DNA from: Opitutales bacterium
GTDB lineage: Bacteria; Verrucomicrobiota; Verrucomicrobiia; Opitutales; Oceanipulchritudinaceae
Reading direction: 5' to 3'
Assembly: GCA_020831585.1 (NCBI GenBank)
Contig: JAFIGE010000017.1
Span: 1-52,008 of the forward strand
Length of the DNA stretch: 52,008 nucleotides
Below are positions 25,214 through 35,455 of the stretch, piece after piece. Made by a program: the position numbers and the translations under genes. Each line of letters starts with the position of its first letter. Within the stretch, counting starts at the first letter, position 1. The notes beneath the pieces are model-generated. The model was not told where the DNA came from, ran no database searches, and saw only the letters and a program-made list of their open reading frames with translations.

Positions 25214-26947
25214 ATGCTTTTCACCAACATTATCCACCGCGTGGACACACGTGCAGACAGTCTGGACGCGCTTGAATTTCAGTGGTGCGCAGCGCGTCGG
25301 CTCGACCTCCCGACCACCTCCCTGCTGAGCTACCCGGCCCTGTTTGCGCCGGAGGCTCTCGACACGGTGGAACGCCTGCGGGGGCCGACCGACGAACTGG
25401 GTCTGCATTTTCACAATTTCAGCAATCCCCATTTTCAGGAGAAATACGGCACCCGTGAATCGGCCCTCTGGCTCCTCCCGCGCCCCATCCGCACCGCCCT
25501 CGTAGATGAGGCCATGACGACCTTCGAGCGGCGCTTCGGTTACCTCCCGAAGAGCATCGGTGGATACATTATTGATGCATGGACCCTGGCCTACATCAAA
25601 AAGACCTACCCCAGCGTGGAGACCGCCATCACAAGTTGCTTCGAGGAGGGCGTGAAGATGTTTTACGGGAACAACCGCAACTGGTTTCTCTTCTCCGACG
25701 GCGGCCCGTGGAACCCCTACTTTCCCGCCAAGAGCAACGCCCTCATCCCCGCTGCCCATTCGGGGGAAGCCATCGACATCGTCGCCGTGCCCCACCTCAA
25801 CCGCGACATGATCATGGCCCTGAACAACCGCGACGATCTCTTCGCGAGCCACCCCGGCAACCTCTTCCGCGCCCGCATCAACGAGGGTGCCGAATGCCCC
25901 TACCTCTTCCGCTTCATCGATGCATGGGAGCGCCAAGCCGCCCTCAACGGCTGGAGCTACCTCAACATTTTTGTGAGCAGCCCGTGGATGTCGGCGAGGC
26001 ATTGGGCCATTGGCAACATCGACGATGCCCGCACCCTCTACACGCGCATGCTGGAAGATCTCCGGGAACGCGAAGCGCGCGGCAGTAACCGGAACACCAC
26101 CATGGACGGCTTCGGCCAAAGCTTCCGCGAACGCGTGAAACCCGGCGACGCCACCCTCTGCCATTGGAAAGACGAAATCAAACAAGCAAAGCGCGAGGTC
26201 GTCTGGGTGGTGAACAGCCACCACCGCGCTGCTTTCGACCTGAATCGCGGGGGCGCGCTGGTTGACTTCCGCCCCTATGCCGGCCGTGTCGACGGTAATC
26301 TCGGCCCGGAGTGCCCCGCCCTCTGGAACGGCAACCACCCCTTTCTCATCAGCACCGAACACTGCGGAGGGCACTGGAACACCTCCCACCACGCCACCCT
26401 CACAAACGGTATCCACTCATTAAGCACCGCAGACCGCCGCACGCGCGCCACCGTCGAAAGAACGGATGAGGGCGGATGGGTCTTCCGCACCGATCCCCTC
26501 CGCTTCAACCTCGGCGACCATCGGCTAGTCCTGCGGTCCGCATGGGAAGTCTCCACCGGAGCGGAGATCCGTATTCGCCGCACAATTCTGGAATACAGCG
26601 GCGATCCGGCAGACCTGCGCCTATCCGAGATATTCCTAGGCCGCCCGGGCACACACGAATACCCCGGCGACCTCCGGGAGATCACCCTCTGGGCCGATCC
26701 CGGCAGCCGCCTGCCCTTCGCCTACAGCAGCCGGGAGGAAACAATCGGAAATGCGCGCGCTGTCGGAGCGGATGTTCCCAGCCTCGGCGTGCGCGTCGCC
26801 ATGGAAGCCGTCTCGGCATCGATCAGCGGTGTGCTCGGCGACGGCATGCTCTTCAAACCATGTTTCCGCCTCGAACTAAGCTATGCCCCCGAACCCGGAA
26901 AGGATGTGATCACATGTCTGACAACACGCCCCATCAAAAGCCCCTGA
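25214..26947 (+). CDS. Large cytoplasmic protein with GH/deacetylase-like (beta/alpha) barrel
   Basis: A 577-residue protein without signal peptide. The first ~300 residues look like the barrel of the glycoside-hydrolase/deacetylase superfamily (GH57/GH38 neighbours): GLHFHNFSNPHFQEKYG, then FERRFGYLPKSIGGYIIDAW and WFLFSDGGPWNPYFPAKSNA. The C-terminal ~250 residues are beta-rich (FNLGDHRLVLRSAWEVSTGA, RIRRTILEYSGDPADLRLSE) as in the sandwich domains that follow such barrels. I do not recognise a named family or catalytic pair; conserved-looking His65/His67 (HFHNF) and Asp/Asn-Pro positions are candidates. It sits between a dehydrogenase and a zinc-ribbon protein and overlaps the latter by 34 bp, which suggests a shared pathway acting on a modified sugar. 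Confidence 0.6.
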   Translation: MLFTNIIHRVDTRADSLDALEFQWCAARRLDLPTTSLLSYPALFAPEALDTVERLRGPTDELGLHFHNFSNPHFQEKYGTRESALWLLPRPIRTALVDEAMTTFERRFGYLPKSIGGYIIDAWTLAYIKKTYPSVETAITSCFEEGVKMFYGNNRNWFLFSDGGPWNPYFPAKSNALIPAAHSGEAIDIVAVPHLNRDMIMALNNRDDLFASHPGNLFRARINEGAECPYLFRFIDAWERQAALNGWSYLNIFVSSPWMSARHWAIGNIDDARTLYTRMLEDLREREARGSNRNTTMDGFGQSFRERVKPGDATLCHWKDEIKQAKREVVWVVNSHHRAAFDLNRGGALVDFRPYAGRVDGNLGPECPALWNGNHPFLISTEHCGGHWNTSHHATLTNGIHSLSTADRRTRATVERTDEGGWVFRTDPLRFNLGDHRLVLRSAWEVSTGAEIRIRRTILEYSGDPADLRLSEIFLGRPGTHEYPGDLREITLWADPGSRLPFAYSSREETIGNARAVGADVPSLGVRVAMEAVSASISGVLGDGMLFKPCFRLELSYAPEPGKDVITCLTTRPIKSP

Positions 26948-27114
26948 TCTGTCCAGCCTGCTTCGCACGCGAGATTGATCCCGTCATGCTCCACTTTGAC
27001 CCGGAGGACGGTGGCGAATATTATTGTATCCATTGCAGCTATACAGCGCAGAGTCGCGAAGCCGTCGAAGCCTTCCTCCACGACCACATCCGCCACCGGC
27101 ACGGAATCGGATAG
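26914..27114 (+). CDS. Small zinc-ribbon-like protein
   Basis: A 66-residue protein from ATG 26914 that overlaps the end of the preceding gene by 34 bp in another frame. Two Cys pairs (CPACFA near the start and CIHCSY after 24 residues) form a typical zinc ribbon, followed by an acidic helix and a His-rich tail (HDHIRHRHGIG) that may add metal-binding. No named family. The overlap points to translational coupling with the barrel protein. It could be an accessory or regulatory subunit, but this is inference. A longer frame upstream (26476) is an overlap shadow and was not used. Confidence 0.6.
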   Translation: MSDNTPHQKPLICPACFAREIDPVMLHFDPEDGGEYYCIHCSYTAQSREAVEAFLHDHIRHRHGIG

Positions 27115-27173
27115 GTGCCGGCAAAGGGGGCCTTGCCCTTTCCGCACTTGCAAGATGGGCGGGAACCCACCGC

Positions 27174-28985
27174 TCAGGAGCGGGTCTTTTCGAGCTTGCG
27201 GCGGACGTTGGGGTCGAGGATGCGCTTGCGCAGACGGAGAAAGCTTGGCGTGGCCTCGACGTATTCATCGCCTTCAATGTATTCAATGGCGCGTTCGAGG
27301 GAAAAGCGCACGGGGGGCGCGAGCATGATGCCTTTGCCATCTCCCGATGAGCGGATGTTGACGAGGTGCTTGGCCTTCGCGGGGTTCACCGGCATGTCAT
27401 GGCGGCGGGGATTTTCGCCCACAATCTGGCCGCAATAGACTTCCTCTCCGGGCTCCACGAAGAGACGCCCGCGATCCTGGAGCGTGTCGAGCGCGAAGGC
27501 CATCACCTTTCCGTTTTCCATGGAAACGAGCGTGCCCGACTGGCGGGTGACGATTTCCCCGGCCAAGGGGCGATAGCTGTCGAAGAGGTGGCTCATGACA
27601 CCGCGTCCACTCGTCAGGTTCATGAGATCGGCCTCGAACCCGATGAGTCCGCGCGTGGGCGCATTGGCTTCAACCGTCACGCTGCCGTGGTGGTGCGTCA
27701 TGTTGGTGATCTGCGCGCGCCGGCGGGAAAGGTTTTCCATGATCGCGCCCAGGTGCTCCTCGGCCACTTCCACCCAGACATTTTCAAAGGGCTCGCAGCG
27801 CTCCCCGTCGATGGTCTGCTCAATCACGGTGGGCCGGGAAACGAGCAACTCGAAACCCTCGCGGCGCATCTGCTCCACGAGCACGGCGATCTGCATGGCC
27901 CCGCGCGCGGTCACGCGAAAACGGGTGCCCTCGCCGGTTTCCTCCACGCGAATGGAGATGTTGGTCTTCATTTCGCGGATGAGGCGTTCGCGTATCTGGC
28001 GGGAGGTCACGAGCTTGCCGTCACGGCCGGCCAGGGGCCCGTCGTTCACGGCAAACTCCATTTGAATGGTCGGGGGGTCGATTTCGACAAAGGGCAGGCG
28101 CGCGGCGGTGGCCTCGGCGGCGACGGTATCGCCGATGTCGATCTCCTCAAAGCCGGAGAGCCCGACAATATCGCCCGCCACTGCCGTCGTTTCCTCCGTG
28201 GTCACGACCCCGGCATAAGTGAAGACCTTGGTGATCTTGCTGCGCTTATTCGATCCGTTGCGCCCGAGAGCGTAGACGGTGTCGCCCACGGAAATCTGTC
28301 CGCTGAGGACACGCCCGATGCCGATCCGGCCAACGAAATCGCTCCAGGAAATGTTGCTCACCAGCATGCGGAAGGCACCTTCGTCCACGACCGGCGCGGG
28401 AATGCGCTCCACAATCGTCTTAAAGAGCGGCTCCATGTTTGCGCGCGGACCTTCGATTGTGGCATCGGCCCAACCGTTTTTCGCGCTGGCGTAGACGAAG
28501 GGAGCAGCGAATTGCTCCTCATTGGCCTCCAGTTCGAGGAAGAGTTCGAGCACACGGTTGTGCACGGCCTCGGGATCAGCGAACTCCCGGTCGACCTTGT
28601 TGATCACAACAATGGGATGGAGCCCGTTTTGCAGAGCCTTTTTCAGCACAAAGCGCGTCTGCGCCTGCGGGCCTTCGTAGGCATCCACCAGGAGCAGGAC
28701 CCCATCGACCATCTTCATCACGCGCTCCACCTCACCGCCGAAGTCGGCGTGGCCGGGCGTATCCACGATGTTGATGAGGTAGTCCTTCCAGTGCACCGCC
28801 GTGTTCTTCGCGCGGATCGTGATCCCCTTTTCGCGCTCCAAATCCATGGAGTCCATGACCCGTTCGTCGACGCGCTGGTTATCGCGGAAAGCTCCGCTCT
28901 GCCGCAGCAGTTGGTCGACAAGGGTGGTTTTGCCATGATCAACGTGGGCGATGATGGCGATATTGCGGATGTGTTGGGCGTCCAT
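27174..28985 (-). CDS. typA: Ribosome-associated GTPase TypA/BipA
   Basis: A 603-residue translational GTPase, near the normal length (~607). G-motifs are complete: G1 [10 protein letters not shown]3 DTPGHADF, G4 NKVDR. The order of domains (G, beta-barrel, III, V and the TypA-specific C-terminal domain with [17 protein letters not shown] and [13 protein letters not shown]) identifies TypA rather than LepA or EF-G. It binds the ribosome and helps subunit assembly under stress and cold. Convergent with the zinc-ribbon gene; a weak hairpin (AAAGGG/CCCTTT, about 27124-27142) lies in the short gap. Confidence 0.96.
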   Translation of the reverse strand: MDAQHIRNIAIIAHVDHGKTTLVDQLLRQSGAFRDNQRVDERVMDSMDLEREKGITIRAKNTAVHWKDYLINIVDTPGHADFGGEVERVMKMVDGVLLLVDAYEGPQAQTRFVLKKALQNGLHPIVVINKVDREFADPEAVHNRVLELFLELEANEEQFAAPFVYASAKNGWADATIEGPRANMEPLFKTIVERIPAPVVDEGAFRMLVSNISWSDFVGRIGIGRVLSGQISVGDTVYALGRNGSNKRSKITKVFTYAGVVTTEETTAVAGDIVGLSGFEEIDIGDTVAAEATAARLPFVEIDPPTIQMEFAVNDGPLAGRDGKLVTSRQIRERLIREMKTNISIRVEETGEGTRFRVTARGAMQIAVLVEQMRREGFELLVSRPTVIEQTIDGERCEPFENVWVEVAEEHLGAIMENLSRRRAQITNMTHHHGSVTVEANAPTRGLIGFEADLMNLTSGRGVMSHLFDSYRPLAGEIVTRQSGTLVSMENGKVMAFALDTLQDRGRLFVEPGEEVYCGQIVGENPRRHDMPVNPAKAKHLVNIRSSGDGKGIMLAPPVRFSLERAIEYIEGDEYVEATPSFLRLRKRILDPNVRRKLEKTRS

Positions 28986-29136
28986 GGGTCAAACAAAGTG
29001 CACGTGCGGGAGACAGATGCAAAACCCTTGACCGTGCGCTCCCTGCCGCACCGGTGCGAGCGCAAAAATAAGGCTTCCGCAAAAAATCCTCCGTCCATCG
29101 TCCACCGGGCACACCGGTTGAAACGGCGGCCGCACC

Positions 29137-30333
29137 TCAATCTTCGTGAAACGCCCGCAAGGCCTGGGCAGCGAGCGGGCCAAGGCTCTCGAAGTAGGGT
29201 CGGCTGATGGGGCACGCTTGGCGCTGAGCATCAAAGGCCATAAAACGGGACACTTCCACGGTTTGGGCAAGCGCGCCGAACTCGCGCCAAACCCAGCTCG
29301 CAAAATTCGGCCGGTCCGGGCGGGTGACCGGCCATGCATAGGATTCGATCGGCACACACTCGAAAAACCGTTGGGCAAAGGCACGCTCCCGCTCAGCCGC
29401 CTCTGCGGCCACAGTACCCTCAACAAAGACCGAGAGCGCGCCACCGCTGCTCTCCGGTGAATGCCAGCCCATGTGGAAATCGAGCGCATGCAAGAGCGGC
29501 CGCCCGGCCGCGGCCTCACGATAAAACCGGGCCGCCGCTTGCACCTCGGGATAGCCAAAAGCCAACCAATCCCGGTTGAAATTGCCGCATTTATCCTCCT
29601 CGCCCGTGGCCGTATACATCAGGTCCTCGCGCCACCCCCCGGCGAGGGCATCGACATTCAGACAAGGTATCAAGGCCCAGGCGAAATCGCCCCGGTCCAC
29701 CGAACCATCCGCCAATCCGCGCGCGAGCGCATCCAGGGCATACAACCCGGCCCACTCCGAATGGTGTTGATACGCCTGCACCACAAAAAGCCCCCGACAC
29801 CGCTCCGGCCTTTCAGGCGGATAGAGGATTCCGTGCAAGGCGCGCCCTTTCCGGCTGAACCCGATCGGTCGCACCGCGCAATCCTCATCGCGCGCACGGA
29901 GAAAATCCAGTAGCTCAACCAGTCGCTCAGCCGCATAAGGAAGCCCCACCCCCACGTAAACCGGTTCGTCGCAGGGCTCCAGCTCCAGGCGCACGCCTCT
30001 GGGGGTGCCGTGCGCGTCTTCAATCCGCCGCCATTTCCGGAGATCTCCACTGAGAAAGCATATCTGCGGCAAAACTTCAGCAAAATTGCGGTTACCCGGA
30101 TAGTAGAAACCCTGCAAATCCGTGGTGTTTCGCTGAGGCCACTCAATGATCAGGGTAAGGCGATCCCTATGGGGCTGCACCCGCGTGAGGAAGTGATACT
30201 GCCCGTTTCCGGGAACGGCGTCCGGGGTGTCCGGGGCCATCGTCACTTCGCCAGCGCGGAAATTCACTACCCGACCGCAGCTCTGCGGAAAGACCGCCTC
30301 TATCGGGGCCGCATGAAACTCCACACTTTGCAT
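29137..30333 (-). CDS. M14-family zinc carboxypeptidase
   Basis: A 398-residue protein using ATG 30333; a TTG at 30357 is the only longer start. The M14 features are present: the zinc motif His-x-x-Glu in QAYQHHSEWAG, the third His ligand in HALDFHMGWH, the CLNVDAL...NFNRDW segment (the Asn-Arg substrate-binding pair), and the late TVEVSRF Glu that acts as general base. The N-terminal ~120 residues form a beta-rich domain as in cytosolic carboxypeptidase-like (CCP/AGBL-type) members. Such enzymes trim C-terminal residues from peptides, including cell-wall peptides. No signal peptide is evident with this start. Neighbours are unrelated housekeeping genes. Confidence 0.85.
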   Translation of the reverse strand: MQSVEFHAAPIEAVFPQSCGRVVNFRAGEVTMAPDTPDAVPGNGQYHFLTRVQPHRDRLTLIIEWPQRNTTDLQGFYYPGNRNFAEVLPQICFLSGDLRKWRRIEDAHGTPRGVRLELEPCDEPVYVGVGLPYAAERLVELLDFLRARDEDCAVRPIGFSRKGRALHGILYPPERPERCRGLFVVQAYQHHSEWAGLYALDALARGLADGSVDRGDFAWALIPCLNVDALAGGWREDLMYTATGEEDKCGNFNRDWLAFGYPEVQAAARFYREAAAGRPLLHALDFHMGWHSPESSGGALSVFVEGTVAAEAAERERAFAQRFFECVPIESYAWPVTRPDRPNFASWVWREFGALAQTVEVSRFMAFDAQRQACPISRPYFESLGPLAAQALRAFHED

Positions 30334-30423
30334 CCAAAGAGCGCACGCCAACGACAAAAAGAAGACAAGCCCGACCGCCGCTTTAACATTAAACAGAGAT
30401 CGATATCAACGCCTCGGCGGCGC

Positions 30424-32214
30424 TCAGGCGTCGATAGGGAGGCTCTGCATGTGCACGTCGCGAAGCTGGCGGGCGGTCACGGCAGTGGGGCCATCGGCCA
30501 TGAGGTCCTGGCCCTTTTGCGTCTTCGGGAAGGCAATGACATCGCGGATCATGGGACGCCCGGCAAGGATGGAGACAATCCGGTCAAAGCCGAAGGCGAT
30601 CCCTCCGTGGGGCGGCGCCCCATATTTGAAGGACCGGAGCATGTAGCCGAAACGCTCTTCCACGACATCCGCAGGAATTTTCAAAACTTCCTCGAAGACC
30701 TTGCGCTGGAGAGCGGGCTGGTGGATACGAATGGAGCCCCCGGCGATCTCCGAACCATTGAGAACGCAGTCGTAGTGCTGCCCGCGGACAGCCTTGGGAT
30801 TGCTTTCGAGAAGGTCCGCGTCTTCCTCCACCGGGGCCGTAAAGGGGTGATGCGCGGCGACATAGCGCCCTTCCGCTTCTTCAAAGATCATCAGCGGAAA
30901 GTCGATCACCCAAAGAAAATTATACCGGTCGGTCGGAATGGACAGCCGACCCCGCTGCTGCAAAAGGCGGGCGGCATCCAGCCGAATACGCCCGAGGATG
31001 GAACAGGCGCGCTCCCATTCGGCGGCGGCAAAAAAGACGAGGTCGCCCGGCTCAATGGCGAGACGCTCCTTCAGGGCCGCCACTTCGGCCTCGCTGAAGA
31101 ATTTCAGGATGGGGCTCTTCCACTCCCCTTCCGCCGACACACGAATGAAGGCGAGGCCCTTCGCACCGAGAGACTTGGCGGCGTTTTCAAGGTCGCGCAT
31201 TTCACCCTGGGTGGCGTCGGCCAAACCCTTGGCGTTGAAGGCCTTGACCACACCCCCGCTGTCGAGAACGCCACGGAAAACCTTGAAATCGCTCTGCGCA
31301 AACAATTCTCCAAGGTCCACGATTTCCAGATCAAAGCGGGTATCCGGTTTGTCCACACCGTAGCGGTTCATGGCATCATGGTAGGCCATGCGCGGGAAGG
31401 GACGCGGGATTTCGACACCCAAAACGTCCTTCCACATGCGCGCGAGAAGACCCTCCACGAGCGCATACATGTCCTCTCGGTCGATGAACGACATCTCGAT
31501 GTCGATCTGCGTGAACTCCGGTTGGCGGTCGGCCCGCAAATCCTCGTCGCGGAAGCAACGCGCCATCTGGTAGTAACGCTCCACCCCGGCCACCATGAGC
31601 ATCTGCTTGTATTGCTGGGGGCTCTGCGCGAGGGCATAGAACTTGCCCGGATTGAGGCGGCTGGGCACGAGAAACTCCCGCGCACCCTCCGGTGTGCTCT
31701 TGAAAAGATAAGGGGTCTCGATTTCGAGAAAACCGTTTTCGGCCAGATAATCCCGCGTGGCTTTGGCCGCCTCGCTGCGCATGCGTAGAGTGCGGTACAT
31801 CGCCGGACGGCGGAGATCGAGGTAGCGGTATTGCAGGCGCAGGTCCTCATTCACCTTCCACGCCTTCTCATCTTCGAGCGGGAAGGGCGGCGTCTCGGAA
31901 ATATTGTGTATCACGAGGTTCTCCGCGTGCACCTCAATGCCGCCGGTGGGCAGCTTGGAGTTGATATCGGCCTCAGCCCGCGCACAAACTCTGCCGTGGA
32001 TCTCCACCACGGATTCCGGGCGCAGGCGGTCGATTTGCCCGCTGTAGGCGGCGTTGGTGGGATCCACAATCACCTGGGTAAGCCCCTCGCGGTCGCGCAG
32101 GTCAATAAACTGGATTCCGCCGTGGTCGCGCAGGGAATCAATCCAGCCGATCAGGCGAACATCGCTGCCGACGTCAGCAGCGGTGAGAGCGTTACAGGTA
32201 TGGGTACGTTTCAT
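30424..32214 (-). CDS. aspS: Aspartyl-tRNA synthetase
   Basis: A 596-residue class II synthetase of bacterial length. It has the N-terminal OB-fold anticodon-binding domain (DVRLIGWIDSLRDHGGIQFI), class II motif 2 (RCFRDEDLRADRQPEFTQID), the bacterial GAD insertion, and motif 3 (GIAFGFDRIVSILAG). It charges tRNA-Asp. Whether it discriminates against Asn-tRNA cannot be read from this region alone, because no asnS or gatCAB is in the window. Start ATG 32214. The 292-bp gap upstream (32215-32506) has no recognised gene or terminator. gluQ, which modifies tRNA-Asp, lies 6 kb away. Confidence 0.97.
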   Translation of the reverse strand: MKRTHTCNALTAADVGSDVRLIGWIDSLRDHGGIQFIDLRDREGLTQVIVDPTNAAYSGQIDRLRPESVVEIHGRVCARAEADINSKLPTGGIEVHAENLVIHNISETPPFPLEDEKAWKVNEDLRLQYRYLDLRRPAMYRTLRMRSEAAKATRDYLAENGFLEIETPYLFKSTPEGAREFLVPSRLNPGKFYALAQSPQQYKQMLMVAGVERYYQMARCFRDEDLRADRQPEFTQIDIEMSFIDREDMYALVEGLLARMWKDVLGVEIPRPFPRMAYHDAMNRYGVDKPDTRFDLEIVDLGELFAQSDFKVFRGVLDSGGVVKAFNAKGLADATQGEMRDLENAAKSLGAKGLAFIRVSAEGEWKSPILKFFSEAEVAALKERLAIEPGDLVFFAAAEWERACSILGRIRLDAARLLQQRGRLSIPTDRYNFLWVIDFPLMIFEEAEGRYVAAHHPFTAPVEEDADLLESNPKAVRGQHYDCVLNGSEIAGGSIRIHQPALQRKVFEEVLKIPADVVEERFGYMLRSFKYGAPPHGGIAFGFDRIVSILAGRPMIRDVIAFPKTQKGQDLMADGPTAVTARQLRDVHMQSLPIDA

Positions 32215-32506
32215 GGATCAGGTGTCCGACAAAACGCTCCAAGGTGAAGGTTTCCGCTTCCGGCACAAGGAAAATTCCCGTCACCCAAGGCACCGGGGTG
32301 CCGGTTCACTGATTTCGAAACCCGTCGGTATCCACCAAAGGGTGGCGAGCAGAACCGTTGCCACGAAAACACCACCCTGGAAAAATCCAGCTGATGGCTC
32401 AAGCGCGCGATCCAATTGATCGCCGTGAAGGCGGTTGGACGTCCGTCCGGCAACGACCCGTGGAAACCCTATCCCGAGAGATTGAAGCGAATCTGAAGCC
32501 TTGTTT

Positions 32507-33496
32507 TCAGGGTGGTTGCTCTCCGGCAATCCCGAAGAACCCTCCCCTACTGAGTAAGCGCGCCCCCGTCTTTCGCCGCCCGAACCAGCCCCTATTCTCC
32601 GCAAACCACCGGTCCACATACGCCTTGCTCCCGATCACCACCCCTTCCGTGAAATAGCGAACCCTGCAGCGCAGCTCCTCGATCCGCGTCAGCTCGCCAC
32701 CCGCCACCTTCCCCTCGCCCAGCAGATACCAGCGGTAGTCCTGCGCACGCGACCGCCCCGCCTCGCGCGCATCGCTCACCTTCTTTACCCCGCCCTCCCC
32801 CGGAGCCTCATCCCCCCACGCCCGCTCCAGCAGCGCATACTGTTCCACCTTCCCCCGCCCAACGGCCTCCCCGTAGCCGCTCCAGCGGTAGTCCTTCGGG
32901 TCCTTCACCATCCCCGCACGCACCGGATTCAGATCGATATACGCCCCCACCGCCAGCAGCGCCTCCCGCGAAGGCTCCACCAGCACGCTCCGGTAGCAAC
33001 CCTCCCACAGCGTCCCCACACGGTCATTCTGCCGGTTAAAGCCCAGCGCATACCGCTGCTTGAGCATCTTCACAAACATCGGCAGCGAACCCATCCGCCC
33101 AATCAGCAACCGCCGCATCGACTCCCTTTCCTCACCGCCCACCTTCAAGGCCAGGCGGATGCGCTCCAGGCTCAACGGCTGCCCCTCGCGTTCCTTGCCC
33201 CCGTAGATCAGCGCGCTGCGCCGGATCAGCTCCGCGTCATCGATTTCGCCCAACGCCTTCGGCACCTCCACCAGCACGTGGAAGTGATTGCTCATCAGGC
33301 AATAAGTCAGCAACCGCAGCCCGCAGAACTCCACCAGCCGCCCCAGCAGATCGCGGAAGCGCTCCTTCTCCTCCGCCGCCTCCATAAAGAACTGCCGCCC
33401 GTTACACCGGCTGACAACATGATAGACCGCCGCCCGCCCCCTCAAAATCGCCCGCGGCCGGCGCTTCCGCGAACGGGGTGTGATTTTTCGAAGCAT
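32507..33496 (-). CDS. REP-associated tyrosine transposase (RAYT/Y1 family)
   Basis: A 329-residue protein with start at MLRKITPRSRKRRPR (ATG 33496); the frame extends upstream to 33742 but those residues are low-complexity and overlap pyrG. It has AVYHVVSRCNGRQFF, the His-hydrophobic-His motif LMSNHFHVLVE that holds the metal, and the catalytic Tyr in AYIDLNPVRAG. RAYTs nick single-stranded DNA at REP hairpins and are usually domesticated, one per genome or few. The C-terminal extension after ~residue 220 is typical of Verrucomicrobiota versions. The hairpin repeats elsewhere in this window (15954, 5649, 49641) may be its substrates; this is inference. Confidence 0.88.
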   Translation of the reverse strand: MLRKITPRSRKRRPRAILRGRAAVYHVVSRCNGRQFFMEAAEEKERFRDLLGRLVEFCGLRLLTYCLMSNHFHVLVEVPKALGEIDDAELIRRSALIYGGKEREGQPLSLERIRLALKVGGEERESMRRLLIGRMGSLPMFVKMLKQRYALGFNRQNDRVGTLWEGCYRSVLVEPSREALLAVGAYIDLNPVRAGMVKDPKDYRWSGYGEAVGRGKVEQYALLERAWGDEAPGEGGVKKVSDAREAGRSRAQDYRWYLLGEGKVAGGELTRIEELRCRVRYFTEGVVIGSKAYVDRWFAENRGWFGRRKTGARLLSRGGFFGIAGEQPP

Positions 33497-33596
33497 GATC
33501 CACCCCACCATATCCGAATTCCGCATGCAAGTTTTAATGACGTCGTAATAAAATTTTGACGCAAGATGGCGCCGCAAAAATGGGGCGGACGGGACA

Positions 33597-35207
33597 TTAG
33601 CCTTGCCTTGCCTGGCGGCGACGGAGGGCGGCGGCGACGAAGGAGGCGAAGAGAGGATGGGGCTTGCGGGGTTTGCTCTTGAACTCGGGGTGGAATTGTA
33701 CGGCAAGGAACCAAGGGTGATCCGCCACTTCGATGATTTCAACGAGGTCGCGCTGGGGGTTCACGCCGCCTATGCGAAGGCCGGCGGCGACCAAGGTGTC
33801 GCGGTAGGCGTTGTTGAACTCGTAGCGGTGACGGTGACGCTCGCTGACAATCGGGAGCACGTAGGCTTCGCGGGAGAGGGTGCCGGGAGGGATTTCGCAA
33901 TCGTAGGCTCCCAAGCGCATCGTTCCGCCTTTGTCGGATATGGTCTTTTGGTCCTCCATGATGTCGATGACCGGGTGCGGGGTGTCGGCATCAAACTCCG
34001 TGCTGTTGGCCTTTTCCAGACCCGCGACATTTCGGGCAAATTCAATGACCGCGATCTGCATGCCGAGGCAAAGCCCGTAGTAAGGGATGCCCTCTTCCCG
34101 CGCAGTACGGGCGGCGGCGATTTTGCCCTCAATGCCGCGCGATCCAAAGCCGCCGGGCACGAGGATGCCGTCCATTTGCTTGAGGCGCTCCGTGGCCCCC
34201 TGGCTTTCGAAGTCTTCGGAATCGAGACGGTGAATGAGCACTTCGCAGTCATTGGCAATGCCGCCGTGCGTGAGGCTTTCGTAGACGCTCTTATAGGCGT
34301 CCTGCAGCTCAATGTATTTGCCCACGACCCCAATGTCGACGCGGTACGCGGGTTCTTTGAGGATGCGCACCACGCGGTCCCATCCGTTTTCAAGCTGTGG
34401 ACGATTGCCCAGACCGAGGTGTTCGAGGACGAGCTGGTCCAGCCCCTCGCGCTCCAGCATGAGGGGCACCTCGTAGATGGAAGTTTCCACGTCCTGCTCC
34501 TCAATGACGGCCTTGACGGGAACATTACAGAAGAGGCTCAGCTTCTCGCGAATATCCTGCGTAAGCGGACGCTCGGTGCGGCAGACGAGGAGATCGGGAA
34601 AGATCCCGATTTCACGTAATTTGGCCACAGATTGCTGGGAGGGCTTGGTCTTCAACTCCCCGGCGGCGGTCAGGTAAGGCAGGAGCGTGACGTGCACGAA
34701 GACGACATTGCGCCGCCCTTTTTCGAGGCTGAACTGACGCATTGCCTCGAGAAAGGGAAGACCTTCAATATCGCCGACGGTTCCGCCGATTTCCGTGATA
34801 ACGATGTCGACACCCTCCGCATTTGCCTCAAAGCGGCTCTTGATCTCGTTGGTGACATGCGGGATGACCTGGATCGTTTGCCCGAGGAAATCCCCGCGTC
34901 GCTCGTTGCGGATGATGGTGTCGTAGATCTGACCGGAGGTGAGGTTGTTGTGGCGACTGAGGGGGCTGTTGGTGAAGCGTTCGTAGTGCCCAAGGTCGAG
35001 ATCCGTTTCCGATCCGTCATCGAGAACGTAGACTTCTCCGTGTTGAAAGGGGTTCATCGTGCCCGGATCGACGTTGAGGTAGGGGTCAAACTTTTGCAGT
35101 TTCACGCGCAGTCCGCGTTGCTCAAGGAGAGCCCCAAGGGCACCGGCCGTGAGGCCTTTGCCAAGGGAGGAAACCACGCCTCCGGTGATAAAAATGTGCT
35201 GAATCAT
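33597..35207 (-). CDS. pyrG: CTP synthase
   Basis: A 536-residue protein with complete synthetase and glutaminase domains. The start ([20 protein letters not shown]) holds the ATP-binding P-loop; [20 protein letters not shown] follows. The C-terminal class I GATase has the nucleophile Cys in [16 protein letters not shown] and His-Glu in [11 protein letters not shown]. It makes CTP from UTP, ATP and glutamine. Start ATG 35207. Upstream is the divergent ABC-exporter gene; the gap contains the perfect palindrome CGCAAGCTTGCG. Confidence 0.97.
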   Translation of the reverse strand: MIQHIFITGGVVSSLGKGLTAGALGALLEQRGLRVKLQKFDPYLNVDPGTMNPFQHGEVYVLDDGSETDLDLGHYERFTNSPLSRHNNLTSGQIYDTIIRNERRGDFLGQTIQVIPHVTNEIKSRFEANAEGVDIVITEIGGTVGDIEGLPFLEAMRQFSLEKGRRNVVFVHVTLLPYLTAAGELKTKPSQQSVAKLREIGIFPDLLVCRTERPLTQDIREKLSLFCNVPVKAVIEEQDVETSIYEVPLMLEREGLDQLVLEHLGLGNRPQLENGWDRVVRILKEPAYRVDIGVVGKYIELQDAYKSVYESLTHGGIANDCEVLIHRLDSEDFESQGATERLKQMDGILVPGGFGSRGIEGKIAAARTAREEGIPYYGLCLGMQIAVIEFARNVAGLEKANSTEFDADTPHPVIDIMEDQKTISDKGGTMRLGAYDCEIPPGTLSREAYVLPIVSERHRHRYEFNNAYRDTLVAAGLRIGGVNPQRDLVEIIEVADHPWFLAVQFHPEFKSKPRKPHPLFASFVAAALRRRQARQG

Positions 35208-35413
35208 GGGATCAAAGGAGCGCCCGGAGAAGCGATAAAAGGAGTTTAGCCGCTTTCGAGTCTCTACGGGCCTTAAGCGAAATCGGCTCTTTCCGGGAGT
35301 GGCAACGGGAAAGCGTCGGGCAGCGGCACTTTTTTTTCAGGGAGATCGAAATGCACGAGCGCCCCCAAGCGCCCCACCCTTTCTTATGCGGGACAAAAGG
35401 GGGCCAAATCCCC

Positions 35414-35425
35414 CGCAAGCTTGCG
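35414..35425. promoter_or_regulatory. 12-bp palindrome upstream of the ABC exporter genes
   Basis: CGCAAGCTTGCG is a perfect palindrome 31 bp before the ATP-binding-protein start (35456), following a GGGGG-ccaaat-CCCCC hairpin at 35399-35414. It could be an operator or a small hairpin in the leader. No regulator gene is adjacent. Confidence 0.25.
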
Positions 35426-35455
35426 CCTTCAGGGAGATGTTTCCTTACTGGGGTG

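Noticed and set aside
24182-26416. 744-aa minus-strand frame
   Set aside because: Shadow of the dehydrogenase and barrel genes; the product is Ala/Gly/His-rich without motifs.
27366-29207. 613-aa plus-strand frame
   Set aside because: Antisense of typA, which has complete GTPase motifs.
30010-31788. 592-aa plus-strand frame
   Set aside because: Antisense of aspS and the M14 gene; no recognisable motifs.
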